A stretch of 64,000 nucleotides of DNA from an uncultured Clostridia bacterium. GTDB lineage: Bacteria; Bacillota; Clostridia; Oscillospirales; Ruminococcaceae. Below the pieces are notes generated by a model. It made no database searches, had not been told where the DNA came from, and saw only the letters and a program-made list of their open reading frames with translations. The position numbers and the translations under genes are program-made. Positions 17,222-25,455 of the stretch are shown here, piece by piece (the stretch's first letter is position 1; the number at the start of each line of letters is the position of its first letter). Location: NCBI GenBank assembly GCA_947624375.1, contig CANQKD010000001.1:62001-126000 (forward strand), written 5' to 3'.

Positions 17222-19342
17222 TTATTCGGCAGATGCTTTCTTTGCGGCAATGTCAGCTAGAGCATCTTTTCTGGAGAGATTTATTCTTCCCTGGTCGTCT
17301 ATCTCCATAACCTTGACAACTATCTCATCGCCAATGGAAACGCAGTCTTCGACCTTTTCAACTCTCTTGTTATCCAGCTTGGAGATGTGAACAAGTCCGT
17401 CCTTGCCGGGGGCTATCTCTACAAAAGCGCCAAAGTTCATTATTCTTACTACCTTACCCTTGTAGATAGCGCCTATCTCGGGGTCAAAACCTATGGTATT
17501 TATAATGTCGATAGCCTTCTGAGCCTTTTCAAGGTCAAGACCCGAAACATATACGTTGCCGTCTTCCTCAATGTCTATCTTACACTCGCAGTCGGCAGCT
17601 ATCTTCTGAATTACCTTTCCGCCCGAGCCGATAACTTCTCTTATCTTGTCAACAGGTACTTTAGTGGTAAGCATCTTAGGCGCCCACTTGTTTACGCTCT
17701 CCCTCGGCGCAGGTATAGCTTTCAGCATTATCTCATCAAGTATATAATCACGCGCCTTATGTGTTTTAGCAAACGCTTCTTTGATTATATCATAGGTAAG
17801 ACCGTCAACCTTTATATCTACCTGAATGGCTGTAATACCCTTGTGAGTACCGCCTACCTTGAAGTCCATATCTCCGTAGAAGTCCTCTAGACCCTGAATG
17901 TCTACCATGGTCATCCAGCTGCCGTCCTCTTTGGTGATAAGACCGCACGAGATGCCAGCAACGGGGGCTTTTATCGGAACGCCTGCGTCCATAAGAGCGA
18001 GCGTAGAACCGCATATAGAGCCCTGCGATGTAGAACCGTTAGAAGAAAGCACTTCGGAAACCATTCTTATAGCATATGGGAAATCTTCTACCGACGGGAT
18101 AACAGGAACGAGCGCTCTCTCAGCAAGTGCGCCGTGACCTATCTCACGTCTGCCCGGACCTCTGCTGGGCTTTGTTTCGCCTACCGAGTATGACGGGAAA
18201 TTATACTGATGCATATATCTCTTTGATTCTTCTTCGTCAATGCCGTCCATTCTCTGGGCATCGCTTACAGGACCGAGCGTGCAGACTGTAAGTACCTGTG
18301 TCTGACCTCTTGTAAACAGTCCCGAACCGTGTACTCTCGGGAAAAGACCAACTTCAGCAGCAAGCGGACGTATCTCATCAATGCCTCTGCCGTCAACTCT
18401 CTTGCCCTCATACAGCCAGTTACGAACTATCTTCTTCTGAAGCTTATACATAACCTCGCCTATTATCTCGGGCAGATTTTCATACTTCTCGGAAAGAGTA
18501 TCAAGAACTTCCTGAGTGATAGGCACAAGTCTTGCATCACGAACGTTCTTGTCGTCGGTATCGAGAGCAACCTTTACTTTCTCACCAACAAGAGCCTCTA
18601 CCTCGTCCATCATGTCGTGGTCAAGCTCCATAGACTCAAACTCAAACTTAGGCTTGCCTATCTGCTTCTGTATGTCAGAGATAAAAGCAACCATTTTCTT
18701 TATCTCTTCGTGACCCTTGATTATAGCTTCGAGCATAAGGTCGTCGGGTATCTCGTCAGCGCCTGCCTCTATCATAACCACCTTTTCGGCAGAACCTGCC
18801 ACGGTAAGATTGAGCCTGTTGTTCTCGCCGCGCTGCTCCAGCGTAGGGTTAAGAACCAGCTCGCCGTCAACGTAACCTACGTTTATGCTTGCAACAGGTC
18901 CGTTCCAAGGTATATCTGATATTGAAATAGCGATAGATGCTGCAATTGCGCCTGTTATTTCGGGCGAGTTATCGGGGTCAACCGCAAGAACGGTCATAAC
19001 AACTGAAACGTCGTTTCTCATATCCTTAGGGAAAAGCGGTCTGATAGGTCTGTCAACGCAGCGCGAAGCCAGTATTGCCTTGTCGGAAGGCTTGCCCTCT
19101 CTTTTAAGATAAGAACCCGGTATCTTGCCTACAGAATAAAGTTTTTCCTCAAAGTCTACCGAAAGAGGAAAAAAGTCGATACCCTCTCTCGGCTGCTTGC
19201 TTGCGGTAACATTGCCCATAACAACGGTCTCGCCGTATCTTACGATACATGAACCGTTCGCAAGTCCGCACATTTTGCCTGTTTCTACTACAAGCGGTCT
19301 GCCTGCATAGGTCGTTTCAAATGTCCTGAAATTTTCAAACAT
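17222..19342 (-). CDS. pnp: polyribonucleotide nucleotidyltransferase (PNPase)
   Basis: 706 residues, family length. Phosphorolytic 3'-5' exoribonuclease of the RNA degradosome. Two RNase PH domains are visible: the first has GKMCGLANGSCIVRYGETVV, the second has the catalytic segment with GIPAGI-like SSNGSTSQGSICGSTLALMDAG and the metal-ligand region VDIQGLEDFYGDMDFKV. C-terminal KH (VIGSGGKVIQKI) and S1 (GKVVRIMNFGAFVEI) domains complete it. AGGAGGACAAACC precedes the ATG. It follows rpsO, as in most bacteria. Confidence 0.97.
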   Translation of the reverse strand: MFENFRTFETTYAGRPLVVETGKMCGLANGSCIVRYGETVVMGNVTASKQPREGIDFFPLSVDFEEKLYSVGKIPGSYLKREGKPSDKAILASRCVDRPIRPLFPKDMRNDVSVVMTVLAVDPDNSPEITGAIAASIAISISDIPWNGPVASINVGYVDGELVLNPTLEQRGENNRLNLTVAGSAEKVVMIEAGADEIPDDLMLEAIIKGHEEIKKMVAFISDIQKQIGKPKFEFESMELDHDMMDEVEALVGEKVKVALDTDDKNVRDARLVPITQEVLDTLSEKYENLPEIIGEVMYKLQKKIVRNWLYEGKRVDGRGIDEIRPLAAEVGLFPRVHGSGLFTRGQTQVLTVCTLGPVSDAQRMDGIDEEESKRYMHQYNFPSYSVGETKPSRGPGRREIGHGALAERALVPVIPSVEDFPYAIRMVSEVLSSNGSTSQGSICGSTLALMDAGVPIKAPVAGISCGLITKEDGSWMTMVDIQGLEDFYGDMDFKVGGTHKGITAIQVDIKVDGLTYDIIKEAFAKTHKARDYILDEIMLKAIPAPRESVNKWAPKMLTTKVPVDKIREVIGSGGKVIQKIAADCECKIDIEEDGNVYVSGLDLEKAQKAIDIINTIGFDPEIGAIYKGKVVRIMNFGAFVEIAPGKDGLVHISKLDNKRVEKVEDCVSIGDEIVVKVMEIDDQGRINLSRKDALADIAAKKASAE

Positions 19343-19451
19343 GGTTTGTCCTCCTATAAATTTTTTGCGGCAGCAGCTTTAGCAATAAACACAACGCTTA
19401 TGATAAAGCGCTCTGTTTAATGCTAATCGCCACTGCTCATATATACACTGA

Positions 19452-19482
19452 AAGGCAGCGGCACATTGAATGCTGCTGCCTT
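19452..19482 (-). other. rpsO-pnp intercistronic hairpin
   Basis: AAGGCAGC / GCTGCCTT with additional inner pairs, located 12-43 bases after the rpsO stop and not followed by a T-tract. In other bacteria the rpsO-pnp junction carries processing stem-loops (RNase III sites in Escherichia coli); the same role here is inference. Confidence 0.45.
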
Positions 19483-19494
19483 AGCGTACAGTTG

Positions 19495-19761
19495 TTACTT
19501 TCTGATACCGAGCTTAGCAATAATTGCTCTGTATCTTTCAATATCCTTCTTTGCAAGGTAGTTAAGAAGGTTTCTTCTGTGACCGATCATCTTATAAAGA
19601 CCTCTTCTGGAGTGATGATCGTTCTGGTGTGTTTTGAGATGCTCAGTAAGATCGGCTATTCTCTTTGAAAGGATAGCTATCTGTACTTCGGGAGAACCCG
19701 TGTCGCTCTCGTGATTTCTGTTCGCTTCAATGATAGCGTTCTTTTCTTCTTTTCTCATCAT
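19495..19761 (-). CDS. rpsO: 30S ribosomal protein S15
   Basis: 88 residues from the ATG pair at 19756-19761. Binds 16S rRNA helices 20-22 in the central domain. The full S15 pattern is present: [36 protein letters not shown], and [21 protein letters not shown] longer reading beginning upstream is rejected because it is N-terminally unlike S15 and lacks a ribosome site; AAGAGGT lies 10 bases before the chosen start. Neighbour of pnp. Confidence 0.95.
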   Translation of the reverse strand: MMRKEEKNAIIEANRNHESDTGSPEVQIAILSKRIADLTEHLKTHQNDHHSRRGLYKMIGHRRNLLNYLAKKDIERYRAIIAKLGIRK

Positions 19762-19895
19762 AGTGGTTCGTACCTCTTTCTTAAATTTTTTCCTGTGACG
19801 AAGATAATGGCTGATACGTTTCCGCATTGCGGCTATATCCGAATATCTGCGTTCACGGTAATATTTCACAGTCAGATTAACATCGACTGCACAAC
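19762..19895 (-). promoter_or_regulatory. rpsO leader (about 135 nt), possible S15 autoregulatory RNA
   Basis: The predicted transcription start near 19895 leaves a leader of about 135 nt before the S15 start, longer than needed. S15 commonly represses its own mRNA through structured leaders. I see short pairings such as GGATATAGCCGCAATGCGG but cannot assign a known S15-binding class. Confidence 0.3.
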
Positions 19896-19901
19896 ATTTA
19901 A

Positions 19902-19930
19902 ATTGTACCATATTACAGGCAAAATGTAAA
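19902..19930 (-). promoter_or_regulatory. rpsO promoter
   Basis: Minus-strand TTTACA (19925-19930), 17-bp spacer, extended -10 TGGTACAAT (hexamer 19902-19907). Confidence 0.7.
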
Positions 19931-19975
19931 GAGTGTTCACAAATTATTAAGAATTTATTTAAATTTGCTGACTCC

Positions 19976-20833
19976 TTATTCTATGCCGTGCTTTATTTTT
20001 GCCGCCGTAAGAGTATTTTTCATAAGCATAGCTATAGTCATAGGTCCTACACCGCCGGGAACAGGCGTTATAAAGCTTGCCTTTTCTTTTGCGCTGTCAA
20101 AGTCAACGTCGCCGCACAGTTTGCCGTTTTCAAGCCTGTTCATGCCTACATCTATAACGACCGCGCCCTCTTTTATCATATCTCCGCTCACAAGCTTCGG
20201 CACGCCGACAGCAACTACGAGTATATCGGCTTTTCTGCAATGCTGCGCAAGGTCTTGCGTCTTAGAGTGGCATATAGTCACAGTACCGCTCTGGTGCAAA
20301 AGCAGCATCGACATCGGCTTGCCTACTATATTGCTCCTGCCGACCACAACACATTCTTTGCCCTTTATCTCAACTCCCGTGGAAGTTATGAGCTCCATTA
20401 TACCGGCAGGCGTGCAGGGCAAAAAGCTGTACTCCCCTATCATTATCTTGCCGACATTCACCGGGTGGAATGCATCGACGTCTTTTTCGGGAGATATGCT
20501 GTTTATAACTGCCTTTTCGTCAAGATGCTTCGGCAGCGGCAGCTGAACAAGTATGCCGTTCACATTGTCGTCTTTGTTGAGCTTATCGATAAGCTGCAAA
20601 AGCTCCTCCTGCGTGGTTTCAGCGCTCAGTGCATATTCATATGAAGTAAATCCAACCGTTTCGCAAGCCTTTTTCTTGTTATTTACGTATATGCGCGATG
20701 CAGGGTCATCACCCACAATAACCACCGCAAGACCTATGTTTATGCCGTATTTGGCTTTTACAGCCGCTGTTTCCTTTGCTATTTCTTCTTTCACTCTTGC
20801 CGAAACGGCTTTTCCGTCAATAATGTTTGCCAT
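19976..20833 (-). CDS. folD: methylenetetrahydrofolate dehydrogenase / methenyl-THF cyclohydrolase
   Basis: 285 residues, standard FolD. Interconverts 5,10-methylene-THF and 10-formyl-THF with NADP, providing formyl donors for purN, purH and fmt in this window. The catalytic Tyr-Lys region [16 protein letters not shown] near 48, the [11 protein letters not shown] motif near 96, and the nucleotide-binding [17 protein letters not shown] near 165 are present, with [14 protein letters not shown] at the C-terminus. It follows lgt by 6 bp. Confidence 0.97.
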   Translation of the reverse strand: MANIIDGKAVSARVKEEIAKETAAVKAKYGINIGLAVVIVGDDPASRIYVNNKKKACETVGFTSYEYALSAETTQEELLQLIDKLNKDDNVNGILVQLPLPKHLDEKAVINSISPEKDVDAFHPVNVGKIMIGEYSFLPCTPAGIMELITSTGVEIKGKECVVVGRSNIVGKPMSMLLLHQSGTVTICHSKTQDLAQHCRKADILVVAVGVPKLVSGDMIKEGAVVIDVGMNRLENGKLCGDVDFDSAKEKASFITPVPGGVGPMTIAMLMKNTLTAAKIKHGIE

Positions 20834-20839
20834 ACTTTA

Positions 20840-22153
20840 TTACTCCTCGTTGTTTTTTTCATCGCTGTCAGTGGCAGTTTCGCTCTCTACAGCTTCATCT
20901 GCTTCGTCATCTTCATCAAGAATACTCTCATATTCTTCGGTATCTTCTTTTATCAAGCCGTTTTTAAGGTCGGCGAAATACTTCTTTTCAGCCTCTTTAA
21001 GCTCTTTAAGCTTTGCAAGATGCGCCTTGTCGCCATCTTCGCCGAACTTTTCGTCATACTCTTTCTGAAGTCCCGAAAAATCCTTGCCCTCAGACTTAGC
21101 CTTTGAAATGCTCTTTTTAAGAGCTTTTTTCTCAGCCGATCTTTCAATATCAAGCCTGTATGCCGCAAGCTGCACTTTTGAACCCTCGGTCTGGCAATAG
21201 AGTTTGCTTTCACCAGCACGCTTTGCCATACCCCTGAATATGATTATCAGAACAATAGATGCCAGCACACAAGTGCCTGCAACAAGCTGCGAAACGCGGA
21301 TATTTCCAAGATAAAGGCTGTCAGTGCGAAGACCTTCTATAAAGAATCTGCCAAGACCGTACCAGCCTATATAAAGCAGGAACACCTCGCCGTCAAACTT
21401 TCTGTGCTTGAAATACAGATGCAGCAACACAAAGCCCAGCAAGCACCACAGCGATTCATACAAAAAGCAAGGGTGAACAGGCAGATAGCAATTCAGCTTG
21501 TCGCCTGTTTTCAGAAAATAATCATCGCTTACATTTACAAGGTAGCTTATCGTCGTCTGGCTCATCATGCCCCACGGCAGCGTTGTGTTAGTGCCGAATG
21601 CCTCTTGGTTGAAGAAGTTTCCCCACCTGCCTATGCATTGACCTATCAAAAAGCACGGGCCGCATATATCAAGCATGGCAAGCAGGCTTTGTTTATGCAT
21701 TTTCACGATTATTCCGCCTACCAGCACCGCGCCTATAAGACCGCCGTATATTGCAAGTCCGCCGCTTCTTGTGTTGAAGAAATCCTTGAAACCTACACCC
21801 GTATCGTTAAACACCACATAGTAAAGCCTTGCGCCGAATATAGCGCCTACCAGACCGCCTATTATAGCATCAGACATTTTATCGGGGTTAAGACCGGTAG
21901 GCACCATTTTTTTGTAGCCGTAGAACAGCGCCAGCACTATTCCTATCGCGATAAGAAAGCCGTACCAGTATACCTTGAAGTTTATGCCCGGTATCGTGAA
22001 GCACACCCTGTCAATGGATATGCCCGAATTAAAGATATTGTCCGAATCGCCAAAGAACGGAAAATACGTCTTATCCGGGTTATCCTTTATGGTGGCTATC
22101 GTTTCTTTGCTCACCTCTTTTGCAAGCATTAAAAGTCCGTTTAATGATGTCAT
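20840..22153 (-). CDS. lgt: prolipoprotein diacylglyceryl transferase with charged C-terminal tail
   Basis: 437 residues from ATG 22153 (GGAGAGG upstream); upstream in-frame starts lack a ribosome site. Lgt transfers diacylglycerol from phosphatidylglycerol to the lipobox Cys of prolipoproteins. The membrane core of about 280 residues carries the signature GRWGNFFNQEAFG and HPCFLYESLWCL. After the last helix (VLASIVLIIIFRGM) there is an extra cytoplasmic tail of about 125 residues, rich in Lys/Glu, predicted helical, ending in an acidic Asp/Glu/Ser stretch. The tail is not part of normal Lgt (260-290 residues) and its role is unknown. Confidence 0.93.
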   Translation of the reverse strand: MTSLNGLLMLAKEVSKETIATIKDNPDKTYFPFFGDSDNIFNSGISIDRVCFTIPGINFKVYWYGFLIAIGIVLALFYGYKKMVPTGLNPDKMSDAIIGGLVGAIFGARLYYVVFNDTGVGFKDFFNTRSGGLAIYGGLIGAVLVGGIIVKMHKQSLLAMLDICGPCFLIGQCIGRWGNFFNQEAFGTNTTLPWGMMSQTTISYLVNVSDDYFLKTGDKLNCYLPVHPCFLYESLWCLLGFVLLHLYFKHRKFDGEVFLLYIGWYGLGRFFIEGLRTDSLYLGNIRVSQLVAGTCVLASIVLIIIFRGMAKRAGESKLYCQTEGSKVQLAAYRLDIERSAEKKALKKSISKAKSEGKDFSGLQKEYDEKFGEDGDKAHLAKLKELKEAEKKYFADLKNGLIKEDTEEYESILDEDDEADEAVESETATDSDEKNNEE

Positions 22154-22166
22154 ATTCCTCTCTCCA

Positions 22167-23471
22167 TTATGTTTTATTGTTCTTGTCAGCAGGCAGCACC
22201 AAAGACATTGCCATGCGCCCTTGGTCAAAAAGCTCGGGAAGATCTTTTGTAATATCCTCAAAGGTCATTTGCGCAAAGACTTCAATATTATCAAACACTT
22301 CTATTCCCATAAGCGCAGAACTCAGCATCAACTCCGCACAGTACTGAACCTTGTCAAATCCGCGTATCATGCTGCCGTATCTTGCTTTTTTAAGAATGTC
22401 AAACCGCTCTCTGTCAAGTCCATTCTGTACAGCCGCAGAAAGTTCTTCCTGTATCCGCCTTGCGACCGCATGAGGGTCTTTTGATTCTCCGCTGAATACG
22501 TTGTAAAAATATCCAGGACCGTAGCAGCTTTCGGTCGAGAATGAAGAATTTATCAGCCCTTCTTCCGTCAGCTTGTTATATAGCTTAGAAGTATTCCCAA
22601 GCAAAAGCTCCATTATCATAGAAGCCTCATAGCTCTTTTTAAGCTGCTCTTTTCCGCTGTAGGGGCGGCACTTGTAACCTATATTGAAAATAGGCTGACC
22701 CACAGGAAAAACCGATGTAATTTCCTTTTGTGCAATTCTGTCTGGTTCGTTGAACGGTTTTACCTCGGGCTTTATATTTTTTGATGGCACAAGCAGTTCA
22801 TCGCAGATCTTCAGCACCTCGTCAACGTCAATATTTCCTGCAATACACAGAACCATATTGTTCAGATTATAAAACGTATTGTAACACTGATACAAAAGCT
22901 CGGGCGTTATCTTTGCTATAGATTCCACCGTGCCTGCAATATCTATCCTGACCGGGTGCTGCGCATACAGGCAATTGAGCAGGTCATAAAACGACTGCCT
23001 TTCGGGATTGTCGCGGCTCATCTGGATTTCCTGACCTATTATGCCTAGTTCTTTTTCAATAGTCTCTTTTGTAAAGTACGGCTTTTGCACGAACGAAAGC
23101 AGCACTCTGAGCGAATCCGCATAATTTGCCGTGCAGCTGAAAAGGTATGCTGTGTGGTCAAAGGTGGTGTATGCGTTGCCCATAGCGCCCGTTTTAGCAT
23201 ATAGTTCAAAAGCATCGCAGTCTTCATTTTCAAAAAGCTTGTGCTCTAAAAAATGAGCTATTCCCTCGGGAACATCGGTGTAGTTTTCTTCACCCTCAAC
23301 GCGAAAACTGTTGTGCAGAGAACCGTATTTTGCCGCGAACAGCGCTTCCGTTGTGGTAAAGCCCTCCATCTGCCACAGAAAAATATCAAGTCCGCTGGGG
23401 TGCTTTACATAAACGTAACTGTCGCTGCCCTTTTTGTCGGTGAAGACCTTTCTTTCATATTCACTGCTCAT
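22167..23471 (-). CDS. M16-family zinc metalloprotease, YfmH-like
   Basis: 434 residues from ATG 23471, preceded by GGAGG. The inverse zinc motif HFLEH (in GIAHFLEHKLFE, near residue 72) and the downstream Glu region ELGIIGQEIQM identify the catalytic half of an insulinase-type (M16) pair. Related to Bacillus YfmH, annotated in some genomes as EF-P 5-aminopentanol modification-associated protein. It overlaps the stop of the upstream M16 gene by 11 bases, so the two are co-translated and likely form one heterodimeric protease. Confidence 0.88.
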   Translation of the reverse strand: MSSEYERKVFTDKKGSDSYVYVKHPSGLDIFLWQMEGFTTTEALFAAKYGSLHNSFRVEGEENYTDVPEGIAHFLEHKLFENEDCDAFELYAKTGAMGNAYTTFDHTAYLFSCTANYADSLRVLLSFVQKPYFTKETIEKELGIIGQEIQMSRDNPERQSFYDLLNCLYAQHPVRIDIAGTVESIAKITPELLYQCYNTFYNLNNMVLCIAGNIDVDEVLKICDELLVPSKNIKPEVKPFNEPDRIAQKEITSVFPVGQPIFNIGYKCRPYSGKEQLKKSYEASMIMELLLGNTSKLYNKLTEEGLINSSFSTESCYGPGYFYNVFSGESKDPHAVARRIQEELSAAVQNGLDRERFDILKKARYGSMIRGFDKVQYCAELMLSSALMGIEVFDNIEVFAQMTFEDITKDLPELFDQGRMAMSLVLPADKNNKT

Positions 23472-24753
23472 TGTGCTCCTCCTCTCCGCTAGTCGGTCGC
23501 AGAGCGTACACAGAATCAAGCCTGAAACTGTTTGCGGCAGAAATTATATCCTCACGCGTAACGGCATTTAGCTTATCTATCACTTCATTCGGCGTATAGC
23601 AGCTGCCTCTGCGGCACTGCACCATATACCACGAAATAAGCGAAAGCATACTGTCATAGTTGCTGCGGAATGCGCCTGTTATCATAAGCTTTGTTTCTGC
23701 AAGCTCTTTTTCGGTTATATCGCCGCCGCACAGCAAAGAAAACTGCTCATTTATAGCATCTGTAGTTTTTTCGAGGTTTTTATCATCAATGCCGCTTTCA
23801 ACCAGAAGCGTATTGCTGTATTCGGCAAAAATAGAAGAACAGCTGTAGCACAGGCTCATTTTCTCACGCACGTTCATAAACAGCTTTGAGGTCGGTATCA
23901 GCCCGAACAGCGCCGCCAGCAGTTTTGCGGCATAAAGATCGCATTTTTCCGACTTATACGCCATTACCAGCCTTGTCTGTTTTATATCCATATTCTCCGA
24001 CATTTTCTCTGCCTGCGGCTTTATCTGCGAAGGAACATAATACTTTGGCTTGTGAACATTTCCCCTCGGTATCGCAGAAAAAGCATCTTCCAGCATCTTT
24101 ACTGCATCTGAAACATCTTCCGAACAGCCTATATATATTTCTATATGCGAATCCGCCAGAAAAGACTTGTAAAGCTCATAAACCTGCTCATTTGTAACGT
24201 TCTCGGCATCTTTGCGCTCACCGTATATGACCGCGCCAAGCTTCTCGCCGCGGAATATCAGCTTTGAAGTAGCCTGCTTTAATGCATATGAGCCTTTGTT
24301 GTTTATCTCCGAGTCTATCTCATCCAAAAGCTCCTGCTTTAAAAGAGAGAATTCTTTGCTGTCAAATGCGCCGTTTTCGGTCTTAGGCGAAAATATTGCG
24401 CTTAGCAGCACTTTTACAAGCTCCGCTGTCACCTTTTCGCCGTCTATGGTATATCTGTCAGCAATGCAGCCTGCCAGAAACGTTGTTACATAGTTGTTGC
24501 CCACTATTTTTTCCGAATCCGAAAAAGTCGCATCATAAAGTGAGGCAAGCTTCATATTAAGCGCCTCACGCGTGGGATGATCGGCACTTGACACCGACAA
24601 GATATTGGGCAGCAGCGCTCTCGCCGGCGTTTGTGACGGTTCAAAATCGCTAACAAACTGCACCGCTATAAAATTTGTCTTGAACTTGTCGTCACGTATC
24701 TCGCTTATATACACGCCGTCGGCAAGCTGTTTTCTGTTATATTTTACAGGCAA
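23461..24753 (-). CDS. M16-family non-catalytic partner, YfmF-like
   Basis: About 430 residues. It has the two-lobed M16 fold signature (QLADGVYISEI near the N-terminus, FNVREKMSLCYSCSS-like segment in the second half) but no HxxEH zinc motif, as expected for the inactive subunit that completes the substrate chamber. TTG 24753 is preferred over GTG 24762 because AGAGGTG overlaps the GTG itself and is well spaced for the TTG. First gene of the M16 operon. Confidence 0.82.
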   Translation of the reverse strand: MPVKYNRKQLADGVYISEIRDDKFKTNFIAVQFVSDFEPSQTPARALLPNILSVSSADHPTREALNMKLASLYDATFSDSEKIVGNNYVTTFLAGCIADRYTIDGEKVTAELVKVLLSAIFSPKTENGAFDSKEFSLLKQELLDEIDSEINNKGSYALKQATSKLIFRGEKLGAVIYGERKDAENVTNEQVYELYKSFLADSHIEIYIGCSEDVSDAVKMLEDAFSAIPRGNVHKPKYYVPSQIKPQAEKMSENMDIKQTRLVMAYKSEKCDLYAAKLLAALFGLIPTSKLFMNVREKMSLCYSCSSIFAEYSNTLLVESGIDDKNLEKTTDAINEQFSLLCGGDITEKELAETKLMITGAFRSNYDSMLSLISWYMVQCRRGSCYTPNEVIDKLNAVTREDIISAANSFRLDSVYALRPTSGEEEHNEQ

Positions 24754-24801
24754 TAAAAGCACCTCTTTCGCTATCGCGCTTGTGTATTTACATTAAGATA
24801 T

Positions 24802-24810
24802 ATTATAACA
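24802..24810 (-). promoter_or_regulatory. extended -10 promoter of the M16 operon
   Basis: Minus-strand TGTTATAAT, a perfect -10 with a TGn extension; the -35 region is poor (TGGAAA at about 17 bp). Located about 50 bp before the first start codon. Confidence 0.45.
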
Positions 24811-24870
24811 CAACTTTTCAGAAATTTCCATAGTTTCAGAGCTATTTTATAAATTTTCATTAAACCGTCA

Positions 24871-24911
24871 CAAAAATAAGATCCCGATGCAAAATTTATA
24901 TACATCGGGAT
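24871..24911 (-). terminator. terminator of nrdDG
   Basis: ATCCCGATG / CATCGGGAT 9-bp stem (24881-24911), followed on the minus strand by CTTATTTTTG, 12 bases after the nrdG stop. Confidence 0.88.
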
Positions 24912-24922
24912 AGAAAATATTG

Positions 24923-25429
24923 TCAGTTCCAGTCAGCTAAAACGGCATGGTCCTCTTCAAGAGAGCTTTTAACATCTATAACGCGCTGATTTCTGCTGCC
25001 CTTGAAATGAAGCTCCAGACTTCTCTGCGAAAGCTCAAATCTGCCGTCTATCAGAAAATCAACATAATCAAGCAGCTCGCGCCAGCCGTTTGTATCATTC
25101 GCGCCCTCAATAAGCTGTTCATAGGTATAGCCCGTATAGGTTATGACGTTCAGACCGTGTTCTCTGGCTGCTTTCGCTATGGGTACTAAAGCCTTTGCCT
25201 GACACATCGGTTCTCCGCCGCTCAGGGTTATGCCGTCTAGCAGCGGATTTGACAAAAATTTTGAAATGATCTCATCGATATCTGCCTCACTGCCGCCGTT
25301 AAAATCATGCGTCTGCGGATTATGACAACCCTCGCAATGATGCGGACAGCCCTGTGTAAACACCGTAAATCTTATTCCCGGTCCGTCAACTATAGAATCA
25401 TTGACCGTGCCTGCGATCCTGAGTTTCAA
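24923..25429 (-). CDS. nrdG: anaerobic ribonucleotide reductase activating protein
   Basis: 168 residues. Radical-SAM enzyme that generates the glycyl radical on NrdD. The cluster motif CxxxCxxC is at C28-C32-C35 (QGCPHHCEGCHNPQ), followed by TLSGGEPMCQ. The only start in a suitable place is TTG 25429, with AAGGGA nine bases upstream; this matches the usual NrdG N-terminus and length. It follows nrdD by 26 bp and ends at a strong terminator. Confidence 0.95.
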   Translation of the reverse strand: MKLRIAGTVNDSIVDGPGIRFTVFTQGCPHHCEGCHNPQTHDFNGGSEADIDEIISKFLSNPLLDGITLSGGEPMCQAKALVPIAKAAREHGLNVITYTGYTYEQLIEGANDTNGWRELLDYVDFLIDGRFELSQRSLELHFKGSRNQRVIDVKSSLEEDHAVLADWN

Positions 25430-25455
25430 ATCAAACTTTCCCTTCTTTTACGATA

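Noticed and set aside
22154-22261. Longer N-terminus for lgt
   Set aside because: The extra residues overlap the neighbouring M16 gene, do not resemble Lgt and have no ribosome site; ATG 22153 has GGAGAGG.
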